A DNA stretch of 64,000 nucleotides from Methylococcales bacterium (GCA_030693155.1 JAUYBJ010000026.1:1-64000); one strand, 5' to 3'; positions 26,370-36,242 are shown, counted from the stretch's first letter. Numbers and translations are program-made. Notes: generated by a model from the sequence alone, not told the origin.

Positions 26370-27701
26370 ATGAATTCAATCTGGAACAACTGTCTTGCTA
26401 AACTTGAAAATGAAATACCCAGTTCAGACTTCAGTACATGGATACGCCCGCTTCAGTCGGTAGAAGATGCCACTCAGATTAAATTACTCGCACCCAATCG
26501 TTTTGTACTGGACTGGGTCAAAGAACATTATTTTGCCAAAATAGAGACCTCTGTTCGGGAGTTTTCTAATGGCACAATGAGTTTAAATCTGGAAATCGGC
26601 TCCAAAAGTTCTGCACCTCCTACCGCAGTGACTGCCACTAAAAAAACCGGCAAACAGGACGCTGAACCGAAAAAAGCAGGGCCTAATTTCCTGAACAAAG
26701 CCTTTACCTTTGATAATTTTGTCGAAGGCAAATCCAATCAGTTGGCAAGAGCCGCATCATTGCAAGTGTCTGAAAATATCGGCAGAGCCTACAACCCATT
26801 ATTAATTTACGGCAGTTCAGGCTTGGGCAAAACCCATTTAATGCACGCTATCGGCAATGCCATTGTCGCCAATAATCCGTCTGCCACCGTTGTTTATCTG
26901 CATTCAGAAAAATTCGTACAGGATATGGTCAGAGCCTTACAGCAAAATGCTATCGGGAAATTTAAGGAATATTACCGTGCCATTGATGTGCTGTTAATTG
27001 ACGATATTCAGTTTTTTGCGGGCAAAGAACGCTCGCAAGAAGAGTTTTTTCATACCTTTAATTCGTTATTGGATAGAAAACATCAGGTGGTTCTCACCTG
27101 CGACAAGTACCCGAAAGAAATCGTCGGACTGGAAGAGCGGTTAAAATCGCGTTTCGGTTCAGGATTGCCCGTATCCATTGAACCGCCCGACATGGAAACC
27201 CGCGCCGCTATTTTGCTGAAAAAAACCGCGCAGTCAAATATCCATCTGCCACAAGAAGTGGCGTTTTTTATTGCCAAACGCATTCCGTCCAATGTGCGTG
27301 ATTTAGAAGGTGCATTGCGCCGAGTGATTGCCAACGCGCAATTTACGGGGCGTGACATCACCATCGAATTTACTAAAGAAGCCCTGCACGATTTAATTTC
27401 TTTACAGGATAAACTGGTTAATATCGACAATATTCAAAAAACCGTTGCGGATTATTACAAAATTCGCGTCGCCGATTTATTGTCCAAAAGCCGTAGTCAA
27501 CCCGTCACCAGACCACGACAAATCGCCATGTGTTTAGCCAGAGAACTCACCACACAAGGCTTATGCGCTATCGGTGATGCCTTTGGCGGACGCGATCACA
27601 CCACCGTTATCAATGCCTGTAAAAAAGTGGCTGAGCTGAAAAAATCGGACATGAAAATCGCCGAAGATTATGCCAATTTACTACGCTCTTTATCCCACTA
27701 A
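26370..27701 (+). CDS. dnaA: Chromosomal replication initiator DnaA
   Basis: AAA+ protein that binds and unwinds oriC. The start is [13 protein letters not shown] (26370); 19 extra residues in the ORF track are intergenic. Domain I is residues 1-80, then a Lys-rich linker, then [15 protein letters not shown], Walker [15 protein letters not shown], Walker [11 protein letters not shown] and, in domain IV, the DNA-binding signature [15 protein letters not shown]. Its 443 residues are normal. It is followed by recJ instead of dnaN, which is unusual. I found no good DnaA boxes in the gap upstream. Confidence 0.96.
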   Translation: MNSIWNNCLAKLENEIPSSDFSTWIRPLQSVEDATQIKLLAPNRFVLDWVKEHYFAKIETSVREFSNGTMSLNLEIGSKSSAPPTAVTATKKTGKQDAEPKKAGPNFLNKAFTFDNFVEGKSNQLARAASLQVSENIGRAYNPLLIYGSSGLGKTHLMHAIGNAIVANNPSATVVYLHSEKFVQDMVRALQQNAIGKFKEYYRAIDVLLIDDIQFFAGKERSQEEFFHTFNSLLDRKHQVVLTCDKYPKEIVGLEERLKSRFGSGLPVSIEPPDMETRAAILLKKTAQSNIHLPQEVAFFIAKRIPSNVRDLEGALRRVIANAQFTGRDITIEFTKEALHDLISLQDKLVNIDNIQKTVADYYKIRVADLLSKSRSQPVTRPRQIAMCLARELTTQGLCAIGDAFGGRDHTTVINACKKVAELKKSDMKIAEDYANLLRSLSH

Positions 27702-27715
27702 CTGGTTGAGCCATT

Positions 27716-29461
27716 ATGTATTATCAGGGTATTAAAAAAGTCATCACGCAACGCCCCGTCAGCAAAAAAGCGGTTCAATTCGGCGATATTCACCCCCTAT
27801 TAGCGCGTATCTATGCCGCCAGAGGCTTAAGTACCGAGACAGAATTAGATAGAAGTCTCGCTAAACTGCCCTCCCCTTGGTTGCTATCAGGGATGACGGA
27901 GATGGTGGAGCAATTAATCACCGCGATTAAAGACCAAAAGCGACTGTGCATCGTCGCCGATTTTGATGCAGACGGGGCGACCAGTTGTGCGGTGGCGATT
28001 AAAGGCTTGCAATTATTGGGTGCGAACCATGTCAGTTTTGTTGTGCCGAATCGTTTTGAATACGGCTACGGTTTAACGCCTGAAATTGTCGAACTGGTTA
28101 AACTGCAAACTCCTGATATTATTATCACCGTCGATAACGGCATCTCCAGCGTAGACGGCGTAAAAGCGGCGAAAGATGCAGGTATCACCGTGCTGGTAAC
28201 CGACCATCATTTACCGCCCGCTGAATTACCCGAAGCTGATGCGATTGTGAATCCTAATCTGCTTGATGACAAATTCCCCAGCGGCGCATTAGCGGGCGTG
28301 GGCGTGATGTTTTATGTGTTACTGGCACTGCGCAACCGCTTGCGGGAACTGCACTGGTTTGAACAACAGCAGGTCGCCGAACCCAATCTTGCGCAGTTAT
28401 TGGATTATGTCGCCTTAGGCACGGTTGCCGATGTGGTAGCACTGGATCAGGTCAATCGCATTTTGGTGTATCAAGGATTGCAACGCATCCGCACAGGACG
28501 GGCGCACGCAGGTTTAATGGCATTAATTGAAGTCTCAGGCAAAAATTATCAGACCATGAGCGCGACTGATTTCGGTTTTTCGCTCGGCCCCAGATTAAAT
28601 GCCGCAGGGCGCATGAATGATATGGCGATAGGCATTGAATGCTTATTGACTAACGACCCGCAACTGGCAAAAGAACTCGCCGCACAACTGGATGAATTTA
28701 ATCAGGATCGCCGCGAAGTGGAGGGCGTGATGAAACAACAAGCCATCAGTTATCTTGCAGAAATGAAACCGCTGGATGAGCGGCATTTGCCTGCGGGCGT
28801 GTGTTTATACGATAAAACGTGGCATCAAGGCGTTATCGGCATTCTGGCATCACGCATCAAAGACCGTATTCATCGCCCTGTGATTGCCTTTGCGCCTGCT
28901 GGCGACGATTTAATCAAAGGTTCGGCACGTTCCATTACCGGCGTGCATATTCGTGACGTACTAAGCGACATTGCTAGTCTGCATCCGCAGTTGCTCAGTA
29001 AGTTCGGCGGTCATGCAATGGCGGCGGGTTTAAGTTTAAAAATGCACGATTATCCCCCGTTTGCGCTGGCGTTTGATGACATGGTTGCCAAACGATTGGC
29101 TCATGTGGATTTAGAACAAAAAGTATTATCCGATGGTGAATTGAGCGAGCAGGACATGACGGTGGAATTTGCCGAGCTGTTACAAAACGCAGGGCCGTGG
29201 GGACAAGAATTCCCAGAACCCATTTTTGACGGTATATTTGATGTGATTCAGGCGCGAATTGTCGGACAGCGGCATCTTAAATTAGTGCTGAGAAAGCCTG
29301 ACGGACAGCTACTGATTGATGCGATTGCCTTTTCTATCGACCAACCTGAAAAATGGTTAGGTCTACGGCAGACACACGCCGCTTATCGACTGGATATTAA
29401 CGAGTACCGAGGCAACCGTACTGTGCAGTTTATTGTGCAGTATCTGGAAAAAATTATTTAA
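27716..29461 (+). CDS. recJ: Single-stranded-DNA-specific exonuclease RecJ
   Basis: 5'-3' exonuclease used in RecF-pathway recombination, mismatch and base-excision repair. DHH-family motifs are VADFDADGATSCAVAI, TVDNGISS, VTDHHLPP, a middle GPRLNAAGRMNDM and DHHA1 FGGHAMAAGLSL. Its 581 residues fit. It starts 14 bp after dnaA, so the two probably form an operon. The terminator-like hairpin at 29467 follows directly. Confidence 0.95.
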   Translation: MYYQGIKKVITQRPVSKKAVQFGDIHPLLARIYAARGLSTETELDRSLAKLPSPWLLSGMTEMVEQLITAIKDQKRLCIVADFDADGATSCAVAIKGLQLLGANHVSFVVPNRFEYGYGLTPEIVELVKLQTPDIIITVDNGISSVDGVKAAKDAGITVLVTDHHLPPAELPEADAIVNPNLLDDKFPSGALAGVGVMFYVLLALRNRLRELHWFEQQQVAEPNLAQLLDYVALGTVADVVALDQVNRILVYQGLQRIRTGRAHAGLMALIEVSGKNYQTMSATDFGFSLGPRLNAAGRMNDMAIGIECLLTNDPQLAKELAAQLDEFNQDRREVEGVMKQQAISYLAEMKPLDERHLPAGVCLYDKTWHQGVIGILASRIKDRIHRPVIAFAPAGDDLIKGSARSITGVHIRDVLSDIASLHPQLLSKFGGHAMAAGLSLKMHDYPPFALAFDDMVAKRLAHVDLEQKVLSDGELSEQDMTVEFAELLQNAGPWGQEFPEPIFDGIFDVIQARIVGQRHLKLVLRKPDGQLLIDAIAFSIDQPEKWLGLRQTHAAYRLDINEYRGNRTVQFIVQYLEKII

Positions 29462-29466
29462 TCATC

Positions 29467-29504
29467 AGACCTGACAGGTGTTAAACACCTGTCAGGTCTT
29501 TATC
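29467..29504. terminator. Bidirectional hairpin between recJ and the parvulin gene
   Basis: AGACCTGACAGGTG / CACCTGTCAGGTCT, nearly perfect, with a TTAAA loop, five bp after the recJ stop and between convergent genes. The family also occurs at 43352-43389 (shared ends AGACCTG and CAGGTCTTTATC). Confidence 0.7.
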
Positions 29505-29515
29505 AAGCCAGCGAC

Positions 29516-30562
29516 TTATTTTTTATCGCCTTTCTTGTCTTCTTTTTTGTCTTTATGTTCTGGTTTTACTGGGATAGTGTCGTGGTGCTTGGCAGGTGCG
29601 GCTTCTGCTTTAGCAGGTTCAGCTGGTTTCGCTGTACCCGCTTCTTCAACAGCGGCAGGTTTGTCTTCTGCAACGGGTGCCGGTTCAGCCGCCGCTGGTT
29701 TGTCTTCTGTCAACGGAACTAAAATTTCCACTTTTGCTTGTTTACGCATTTCTTCGACCATTTTTTTGACTTTTTTGCGTTCTAACTGTGGTTTGAATTG
29801 TTCTTTAACGGCATCAAACGGAGGTGGCGTTTGGGCGCGTGAATCTTCTCTTAAAATGATGTGATAACCGAACTGGGTTTTAACAGGCTCTTTGGAGTAT
29901 TTGCCTTTTTCCAATTTAGCCACTGCTTCCGAGAACGGTTCAACCATTTGTCCAGCCGCAAACCAACCTAATTCACCGCCGTTTTGTGATTCTTTCGCAT
30001 CCAGAGAATGTTTATTCGCCAAATCAGCAAACTTCGCGCCCTTGTCTAAATCAGCAATCAGTTTTTTAGCTTCGGCTTCATCTTTAACCAAAATTTGGCT
30101 GGCTTTGTATTCCGTTGCATTTGAACCACCTACTTTGCTGTCATATTCGGCTTTCAGGTCTGCATCAGTAACAGGATTGGTTTTTAAATAGTTTTGCAGG
30201 TCTGCTTGAGTTAATAAGGTGTTTCTGGCACTTTCAAGTTGATCGACCACTTCAGGTGATTGATCCAATTTCTTTTGCAGAGCATCCTGAATCAATAACT
30301 GGCGTTGTACCAATTCTTCAATCAGTTTTTCTTTAGGAAAGGTTTGACCTTGACCGCGTACCGCAATTTCTTTTTCCAGATCAGCCAGTGTTGATTTAGC
30401 GATGTACTGACCATTTACAACCGCAACTGCATCCGCTTTATCAACGACAACAGATGACGAGCTGGCAGCAGGTGCAGTGCCGTTAGCAGGTGCTGAGCCT
30501 TTGTCACAACCAGCAATCAGAGCAGTACCTGCAACCAGCAGAGAAACGAGCTTTTTTTTCAT
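29516..30562 (-). CDS. Parvulin-type peptidyl-prolyl isomerase lipoprotein
   Basis: A 348-residue periplasmic folding factor. It has a lipobox (LIAGC, Cys near 19), a SurA_N-like helical region (KSTLADLEKEIAVRGQGQTFPKEKLIEELVQRQLLIQDAL), then a PpiC/rotamase domain with ASQILVKDEAEAKKL, GGELGWFAAGQMVEPF and KTQFGYHIILRED. The last 60 residues are low-complexity: repeated KPAAAEPAP-like units, then HKDKKEDKKGDKK. The tail is unusual and could bind nucleic acid, peptidoglycan or metals. It is related to PrsA/SurA/EpsD-type proteins; no exosortase or pilus genes are nearby. Confidence 0.88.
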   Translation of the reverse strand: MKKKLVSLLVAGTALIAGCDKGSAPANGTAPAASSSSVVVDKADAVAVVNGQYIAKSTLADLEKEIAVRGQGQTFPKEKLIEELVQRQLLIQDALQKKLDQSPEVVDQLESARNTLLTQADLQNYLKTNPVTDADLKAEYDSKVGGSNATEYKASQILVKDEAEAKKLIADLDKGAKFADLANKHSLDAKESQNGGELGWFAAGQMVEPFSEAVAKLEKGKYSKEPVKTQFGYHIILREDSRAQTPPPFDAVKEQFKPQLERKKVKKMVEEMRKQAKVEILVPLTEDKPAAAEPAPVAEDKPAAVEEAGTAKPAEPAKAEAAPAKHHDTIPVKPEHKDKKEDKKGDKK

Positions 30563-30573
30563 GGGTTTAATCC

Positions 30574-30837
30574 TTATTCTTCAGAAGGTGAGAGAGCATT
30601 AATGCCTAAGGCATGAATTTGTTGTTTCATCATATCGCCCAAGGCTTGATAAATTAATTGGTGGCGTTGCACTAAACTTTTACCTTCAAACATCTCGGCA
30701 ACAATAGTGACATTGTAATGACCGCCGCCACTGCGTGCGCCCGCATGACCTGCATGAGCCGCGCTATTGTCAATAATTTCTAATGTGTCTGGTTTAATCG
30801 CTTCGGTAAGTAAACGTCTGATTGTATCGGTTGTCAT
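30574..30837 (-). CDS. BolA-family protein
   Basis: An 87-residue BolA/IbaG-type protein ([58 protein letters not shown]). These proteins bind [2Fe-2S] clusters with monothiol glutaredoxins through a conserved His, seen here in LVQRHQLIY. The position just after yciI and yciB is the usual one for this subgroup. It overlaps the yciI stop by 4 bp. Confidence 0.9.
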   Translation of the reverse strand: MTTDTIRRLLTEAIKPDTLEIIDNSAAHAGHAGARSGGGHYNVTIVAEMFEGKSLVQRHQLIYQALGDMMKQQIHALGINALSPSEE

Positions 30838-31139
30838 TGAGGAAAGACCTTTTTAAAGGGTTTAACAGTGACACGGGCATAAACACCCGCATCTATGTAA
30901 GGATCAGCCACTGCCCATTGCTGTGCGGCGACCAAGTCAGTAAATTCTGCAACAATCAAGCTGCCCGTAAAACCCGCTTCTGCTGGGTTTTCGCTGTCAA
31001 TTGCAGGATGAGGGCCTGCTAACAGCAAGCGTCCTTCATTTTGCAAAGCCTGTAATCGTTCAAGATGAGCAGGTCTTGCCGCCAGTCTTTTGCTCAGACT
31101 GTCGGCGACATCTTCGCTGATAATAGCGTATAGCATCAA
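30834..31139 (-). CDS. yciI: YciI-family protein
   Basis: 101 residues with [31 protein letters not shown], then [10 protein letters not shown] and [25 protein letters not shown], matching the YCII fold. The conserved His-Asp dyad expected for YciI is plausible in RPAHLERL and WAVADPY. Its role is not settled; it has been discussed as a possible hydrolase. It abuts yciB (31140) and overlaps the bolA-type gene. Confidence 0.9.
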   Translation of the reverse strand: MMLYAIISEDVADSLSKRLAARPAHLERLQALQNEGRLLLAGPHPAIDSENPAEAGFTGSLIVAEFTDLVAAQQWAVADPYIDAGVYARVTVKPFKKVFPQ

Positions 31140-31694
31140 TTATTCCTCTGTTTCAGTCGTTTCGTTAGGATCAGGAATGTATTTATATAAAAACGCCATT
31201 TGTACCACGATAAACGCCAGCATCAGCGCAGGTGCGATAAAGGTTTTAAAATACACCCAGTCATCGGTTGCGTAGTTATACATCACATACACATTGAGAA
31301 AACCCACACCGATAAAAAAACTTGCCCACGCTAAATTTAACCGTGTCCAAATTTCAGGCGGCAATACCATATTGTCCGACATCATGCGTTCAATAAACGG
31401 TTTTTTGCCGATGAATTGACTACCCAAAAATACCGAGCCGAATAACCATTCAATAATAGAAAATTTCCATTTAATAAACGCTTCATCCTGAAAATACAGC
31501 GTTGCACCACCCATTACTACAACCAATCCCAGCGTCACCCATTGCATGGTTTCTACTTTACGATAGCGAAACCACATGAACGCAACCTGAATAATGGTTG
31601 CCATCATCACCACCGCCGTAGCGACGTAGATGTCATACACTTTAAACGCAATAAAAAATAACAGGATAGGGAAAAATTCTAAAAGTTGTTTCAT
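31140..31694 (-). CDS. yciB: Inner membrane septation protein YciB
   Basis: 184 residues with five to six hydrophobic spans (FFPILLFFIAFKVYDIYVATAVV, VTLGLVVVMGGATLYF). Signatures are FKVYDIYVAT, IKWKFSIIEWLFGSVFLGSQFIGKKPFIE and NLAWASFFIGVGFLNVYV. YciB/IspZ interacts with cell-division and elongation proteins and affects envelope integrity. First gene of yciB-yciI-bolA. Confidence 0.94.
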   Translation of the reverse strand: MKQLLEFFPILLFFIAFKVYDIYVATAVVMMATIIQVAFMWFRYRKVETMQWVTLGLVVVMGGATLYFQDEAFIKWKFSIIEWLFGSVFLGSQFIGKKPFIERMMSDNMVLPPEIWTRLNLAWASFFIGVGFLNVYVMYNYATDDWVYFKTFIAPALMLAFIVVQMAFLYKYIPDPNETTETEE

Positions 31695-31832
31695 AAATGT
31701 TTTGGAATGGCGATGTTAGCGCGTTATTGGGCAAGAGGAAGGCGTTTCAGTCATCAGCCCTGAATTATGGCTGAATCAGGATTTTTCAATACGAGTAATC
31801 TAACTAAGGGTGAAAAAGTTTTAGATGATAAA

Positions 31833-31863
31833 TGACTGCCAGTCCTTCAAGGGTTGGCAGTCA
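31833..31863. repeat. GCCAGTCC palindromic repeat, copy 1
   Basis: TGACTGCCAGTCC and the inverted GGTTGGCAGTCA around TTCAAG. Other copies are at 49571-49600, 55571-55600 (inside emrA) and 62412-62441. It lies in the divergent gap between yciB and the DUF1244 gene. Confidence 0.75.
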
Positions 31864-31984
31864 TATTCCTGAAAACTGATACATAGTTACTTACTTACTC
31901 ATCATTGTAAAATTTTTACCCGTTAATGTACATGATAGCCTGAGTGTTTCTGCTAGAATGCTTCGTTATTTTTGGAGCATCCTC

Positions 31985-32278
31985 ATGGACAAACAAACCG
32001 AATTAGAAGCGGCCGCCTTCCGCCACTTGGTCAGTCATTTACAACAACATACCGAAGTACAGAACATCGAGCTAATGGTTTTGGCAGATTTTTGTCGCAA
32101 CTGCTTAGCAAAATGGCTGGTTGCCGCCGCCGAAGAACGCGGTGTTGACATGAACTACGAACAAGCCAGAGAACAAGTATACGGGATGCCCTACAGCGAA
32201 TGGAAAGACCAGTTCCAACTCGAAGCCACAGAAGAACAACTTGCCGCTTATCAACGTAAGCAACAAGCGAAAGTGTAG
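31985..32278 (+). CDS. DUF1244 family protein
   Basis: 97 residues, with start MDKQTELEAAAFRHLVSHLQQH and a GGAGCATCCTC stretch upstream. The family signature is VQNIELMVLADFCRNCLAKWLVAAAEERG, then ARE QVYGMPYSEWKDQFQ. Two conserved Cys (FCRNC) may bind metal. The function is not known. It is monocistronic and followed by a palindromic repeat. Confidence 0.88.
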   Translation: MDKQTELEAAAFRHLVSHLQQHTEVQNIELMVLADFCRNCLAKWLVAAAEERGVDMNYEQAREQVYGMPYSEWKDQFQLEATEEQLAAYQRKQQAKV

Positions 32279-32287
32279 CTTAATAAG

Positions 32288-32372
32288 GTAGGGTACGCTG
32301 CGCGTACCAAAAAGATTCCAAATCCACAGTGTAACGGGTATTCATGGACAAGGTACGCACAGCGTACCTTAC
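32288..32372. repeat. GTAGGGTACGC palindromic element
   Basis: Ends GTAGGGTACGCTGCGCGTACC and GGTACGCACAGCGTACCTTAC are inverted repeats with two mismatches, each also a smaller palindrome. It spans the gap between convergent genes and supplies the stop codon of the helical-repeat gene. Confidence 0.7.
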
Positions 32373-34084
32373 AGGGCTGGTTTATTACGTCTAAACTTGT
32401 CCGCCCAAGCGAAACGATAACGGTCTTTTTTTAACAGGTAGTCAATCAACCCTTCACGCTCTTGGTCTTTCTTTTTGAGTAGAATACGTTTAATTTCCGC
32501 GTCTTGGCCTTGAAGTTTCGCATCACGTTTAATAGCTTCTTCAAACCATCTATCGCCTTCGTCATAACGTCCAGTGTCGTAGCACAACGCGCCCATTAAA
32601 GTATAAGGATTATGGCTATCTGGAAAATATTTAATGGCTTCAAGTGCGCATTGTTCGGCTTCGTCAAGACGCTCTATATCGCGTAATGCGCCGCCTCTTG
32701 TTGTGAGCAATGCAGATAATAATTTGGTTTCCCTGATTTGCTTGAAATCCAAATTATGAGTTTGTTTTAAAGCCTGTTGTGGTTTTTCTGCCTTGCGCCA
32801 ATGCGCACTTGCGTTGACCAAATTCCAGTGACCTTTTTTGGTACGCTGAAATTCGTTTTCATAAAATTGTGCTTCTAATGCGTGATGAGCGAGGTATATT
32901 TTTCTGGTGGCTGGTGTTAATAATTCCTCAGTTTTTAACCAAACCACGTCATCATCAGTTAAGCGATTACCCGTTTGTAGCTTTTTTAAAATAGCATACA
33001 GAGGACTTTCTAACGTGTCTTGACGATAGTTAATCGCGTAATCTTTTTTCAACCATGTGAAAATAATGTCTTCACATTGATGTGCTTTACACCAAATAAC
33101 ATCCTCTGGTCTTAAACCGTGTCCTTGTTCAATTTTGCGAATAAGGCTATCTGTCTCTTTTTGGTAAACAAACTTAACGGTTTCGAATAATTTACGATTT
33201 TTTAAGTAATTAATATCTGGCTCAGGTAAGGGTAAACCCGCTTCCAGTTTTTTTAACACTTTGAAAAGGTGATGATTAATGTCATCGTCTTGAATTTGCG
33301 TAGCGTGATATTTGACTTTGAGAGTAGAAAATTCGATTTGCTGTACAATTTCCAGCGTTTCAGTAAAGGCTGCTGCTTTTAGATAGCCAATTTCAATTTC
33401 ATTTAACAGCGTGTTTTCATCAAGTTTTTGCAGAATGTGACAAAGCATAAGAGGGCTAACGGTGTTTACACCCTGCACGATTGCCTTGTATTTGTTTTGT
33501 AATCGAGAGAACTGATTTTGTAGCGGTGTTAAAAAAGAATAAGCGTTGTGAGTGCAAAGCCATTTAATGTCAGTGGCAGAAAACGGCGTTTGGTTTTCTA
33601 ATTTTGCTAGGATAACTTTCGCATTAGCATCAAACGGAATGTTTTCGGTTATGCCATGTTTTTGTATTCTATCGTTAAAGTCTTTAACATCTAAGAACCG
33701 ATGATAATCTTGATTAACAAAATATAATTCATTAACCTCAAGTCTTTGTTCTGCATTAACTTTGTATAAAATGAACGCTCTTCCTGAATCAATAAGACTC
33801 TCTGTGGTATCCGTTTGTTTGATAATGTAAAACGGTACAAACCTATTTTCTCTTAATTTTATAGCCTCCTGATGAATCTCTTTATATAAAGAAATTCTAT
33901 AATTTTCCTGATTTTTAATTATTTCTATCGTTTCAGAAAGTCCGTGCTGTTTCAACCAATTCCATTCTGATACTGTTAAGTCAAGACACAGTTCAGCCTT
34001 GCGTAAAATAAAACTTAAAGGATTGATAGGGGGTAAATCTTGATAATGCGTGGCGTTATATTTTTTGTACAGTTTCGTTAGCAT
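32369..34084 (-). CDS. Helical-repeat protein with C-terminal TPR, unknown function
   Basis: A 571-residue cytoplasmic protein (no signal peptide or span). It has about six diverged copies of a 60-70-residue unit with the pattern ILxKLexGxxLxxxDIxWLKxxxLxET: ILRKAELCLDLTVSEWNWLK, VILAKLENQTPFSATDIKWL, ILQKLDENTLLNEIEIGYLK, VLKKLEAGLPLPEPDINYLK, LIRKIEQGHGLRPEDVIWCK and ILKKLQTGNRLTDDDVVWLK. At about 450-510 there is a TPR pair (ERLDEAEQCALEAIKYF, GRYDEGDRWFEEAIKRD). The end is basic. Each unit looks like a small helical module. A binding or scaffold role is inferred from architecture only. It has no operon partner. The final codons run into the repeat at 32288-32372. Confidence 0.7.
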   Translation of the reverse strand: MLTKLYKKYNATHYQDLPPINPLSFILRKAELCLDLTVSEWNWLKQHGLSETIEIIKNQENYRISLYKEIHQEAIKLRENRFVPFYIIKQTDTTESLIDSGRAFILYKVNAEQRLEVNELYFVNQDYHRFLDVKDFNDRIQKHGITENIPFDANAKVILAKLENQTPFSATDIKWLCTHNAYSFLTPLQNQFSRLQNKYKAIVQGVNTVSPLMLCHILQKLDENTLLNEIEIGYLKAAAFTETLEIVQQIEFSTLKVKYHATQIQDDDINHHLFKVLKKLEAGLPLPEPDINYLKNRKLFETVKFVYQKETDSLIRKIEQGHGLRPEDVIWCKAHQCEDIIFTWLKKDYAINYRQDTLESPLYAILKKLQTGNRLTDDDVVWLKTEELLTPATRKIYLAHHALEAQFYENEFQRTKKGHWNLVNASAHWRKAEKPQQALKQTHNLDFKQIRETKLLSALLTTRGGALRDIERLDEAEQCALEAIKYFPDSHNPYTLMGALCYDTGRYDEGDRWFEEAIKRDAKLQGQDAEIKRILLKKKDQEREGLIDYLLKKDRYRFAWADKFRRNKPAL

Positions 34085-34158
34085 AAAAATCTCTATCAGT
34101 AAGAATCACAGGCATTGTAAACACTTTATCGCGTGTTATTTATAAATATGCCAGCATC

Positions 34159-34236
34159 GTAGGTTGGATTGCATCTTTTCGCAACCCAACGAATTTTGGT
34201 AAATGTTGGGTTGCGAAAAGATGCAACCCAACCTAC
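34159..34236. repeat. GTAGGTTGG palindromic element
   Basis: GTAGGTTGGATTGCATCTTT and its reverse complement at the right (AAAAGATGCAACCCAACCTA) bound inner copies TCGCAACCCAAC / GTTGGGTTGCGA. It would form a very stable hairpin. It lies in the divergent gap upstream of yoaA. Confidence 0.8.
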
Positions 34237-34322
34237 ATAACTTGATTGTATCGCGTCAATCTAGCATTCTTTGCCCTACTGCCCTACACTGCACACTTTA
34301 TTTTTAGCACGGCAAGACTTCC

Positions 34323-36242
34323 TTGACAGCACTCACTGCATTTTTTAAACCCGACGGCGCGTTAGCCAACATAATCAAAGGTTATCAGCCGCGAGCGGCG
34401 CAACTGGAAATGGCTGAGGCGATTGAACGCGCCATCGACAAGCAACAGCATTTAATCGCCGAGGCGGGTACAGGCACGGGTAAAACCTTTGCTTATTTAG
34501 TGCCTGCGATTTTGTCGGGTAAGAAAGTGATTATTTCGACAGGGACGAAAAATCTGCAAGATCAGTTGTTTAACAAAGATTTACCGCTGATTCGCCGCGC
34601 ACTGGGTCAGCCGTTTGTGGCTACTTTATTAAAAGGGCGCGCAAATTATCTTTGCACTTATCGCTTGGCTAATTCGCTGACTTCACACATTGGTTTCAGT
34701 CAATTTGATGCCAAAGCCTTGGCAAAAATCAGCACTTGGGCAAAACGCACCGTCACGGGTGATATTGCGGAAATGGCAACGGTTGCCGATACTGAGCCTG
34801 TGTGGTTTAACGCCACGTCTACGCTGGACAATTGTTTAGGCTCGGATTGTGATGATTACGATACCTGTTTTTTAATGCAGGCGCGTAAAAAAGCCAAAGA
34901 AGCCGATATTGTGGTGGTCAATCATCATGTATTGTGTGCCGATTGGTCATTGCGTGACGGCGGTTTTGGCGAATTATTACCCAGTGCCGATGTGGTGATT
35001 ATTGATGAAGCGCATCAATTGGCAGAAACCGCGAGTAATTTTTTGGGCATGACCGTAGGTGCAAAACAATTCAATCATTTGGCAGCCGACGCGCTGGTAG
35101 AATTTTTTAAAGATGCCACCGATATTCCTGAATTGCGCACCGCCGCTGAAACGCTGGAACACGAAGTAAAAGATTTACGCCTTGCCTTTGGCGTAGACCA
35201 AAAACGCGGCGAGTGGCAGGACATTGAAAGCAATCCGAAAATAATGGCGGCGTTGACCGCCGTACAGAAGCAGTTAGAAGCTCTGACGGCGCAGTTAAAA
35301 ATCGCTTCGGTAAAAACCAAAGGCTTGGAAACCTGTTATAAACGCAGTGATGAGCTGATTCAGCAACTGGAATTGATGCTGAAACCTGCGGATAATAAAT
35401 GGATACGCTGGTACGAAATCCATAAACGAACCTTTACGCTCAATCGCACCCCGCTGAACATCGCCAGTGAATTTCAGAGTTTTATGCGTCAGCATCAAGC
35501 AACGTGGATTTTTACCTCCGCCACCCTCAGTGTTGCCAATCGTTTTGAGCATTTTTCCCATAATTTAGGTTTAAATGATGCCGCCAGTGACAGTTGGGAA
35601 AGTCCGTTTGATTTTGCCAAGCAAGCCCTGTTTTATCATCCGAAAAACCTGCCGCAACCGAATGACGTGGATTGTATTCCCCGTCTGGTTGAGTTTGCGT
35701 TGCCTGTGTTGCAAGCCAGTCGCGGACGGGCATTTTTTCTGTTTACCAGCCACCGCGCGTTAAAACAAGCCGCTGATTTGCTGGAAGATAAATTGGATTA
35801 TCCGTTGCTGGTGCAGGGAACGGTGTCGAAAAACCGCTTGCTGGAACAATTTGAAACAGCGGGTAACGCGGTATTGTTAGGTACATCGAGTTTTTGGGAA
35901 GGAGTGGATGTGCGCGGCGAGGCGTTATCGTGCGTGATTATTGATAAACTACCGTTTGCCTCGCCATTCGATCCCGTGTTAAAAGCCCGTCTGGATGCCA
36001 TGACCCAACAAGGCAAAAATGCCTTTATGGATTATCAAGTGCCGAATGCGGTGATTGCCTTGCGTCAAGGTATCGGGCGTTTGATTCGTGATGTGGAAGA
36101 CAAAGGCGTGCTGATGATATGTGACCCCCGATTATTAAAAAAAGCCTACGGGCAGATTTTTTTAGACAGTGTGCCGCCGATGCGCCGCACCCGTGATATT
36201 GCCGATGTACAGGCATTTTTCCAACCAGAGAATAAACAATGA
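34323..36242 (+). CDS. yoaA: DinG/YoaA-type superfamily 2 DNA helicase
   Basis: ATP-dependent 5'-3' DNA helicase of the XPD/DinG family. It has QPRAAQLEMAEAI (Q-like), LIAEAGTGTGKTFAYLVP (Walker A), VIIDEAHQLAET (DEAH), TSATLS and, near the C terminus, QGIGRLIRD. Four Cys of the Fe-S domain are visible in ANYLCTYR, DNCLGSDCDDYDTC. Its 639 residues match YoaA (shorter than DinG). Start is TTG at 34323, with no better alternative nearby. It overlaps tsaB (ATGA), the classic pair in gammaproteobacteria. Confidence 0.9.
   Translation: MTALTAFFKPDGALANIIKGYQPRAAQLEMAEAIERAIDKQQHLIAEAGTGTGKTFAYLVPAILSGKKVIISTGTKNLQDQLFNKDLPLIRRALGQPFVATLLKGRANYLCTYRLANSLTSHIGFSQFDAKALAKISTWAKRTVTGDIAEMATVADTEPVWFNATSTLDNCLGSDCDDYDTCFLMQARKKAKEADIVVVNHHVLCADWSLRDGGFGELLPSADVVIIDEAHQLAETASNFLGMTVGAKQFNHLAADALVEFFKDATDIPELRTAAETLEHEVKDLRLAFGVDQKRGEWQDIESNPKIMAALTAVQKQLEALTAQLKIASVKTKGLETCYKRSDELIQQLELMLKPADNKWIRWYEIHKRTFTLNRTPLNIASEFQSFMRQHQATWIFTSATLSVANRFEHFSHNLGLNDAASDSWESPFDFAKQALFYHPKNLPQPNDVDCIPRLVEFALPVLQASRGRAFFLFTSHRALKQAADLLEDKLDYPLLVQGTVSKNRLLEQFETAGNAVLLGTSSFWEGVDVRGEALSCVIIDKLPFASPFDPVLKARLDAMTQQGKNAFMDYQVPNAVIALRQGIGRLIRDVEDKGVLMICDPRLLKKAYGQIFLDSVPPMRRTRDIADVQAFFQPENKQ

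Noticed and set aside
29478-29864. Plus-strand ORF of 128 residues rich in Ala and Ser
   Set aside because: It is antisense to the low-complexity tail of the parvulin gene and has no family features.
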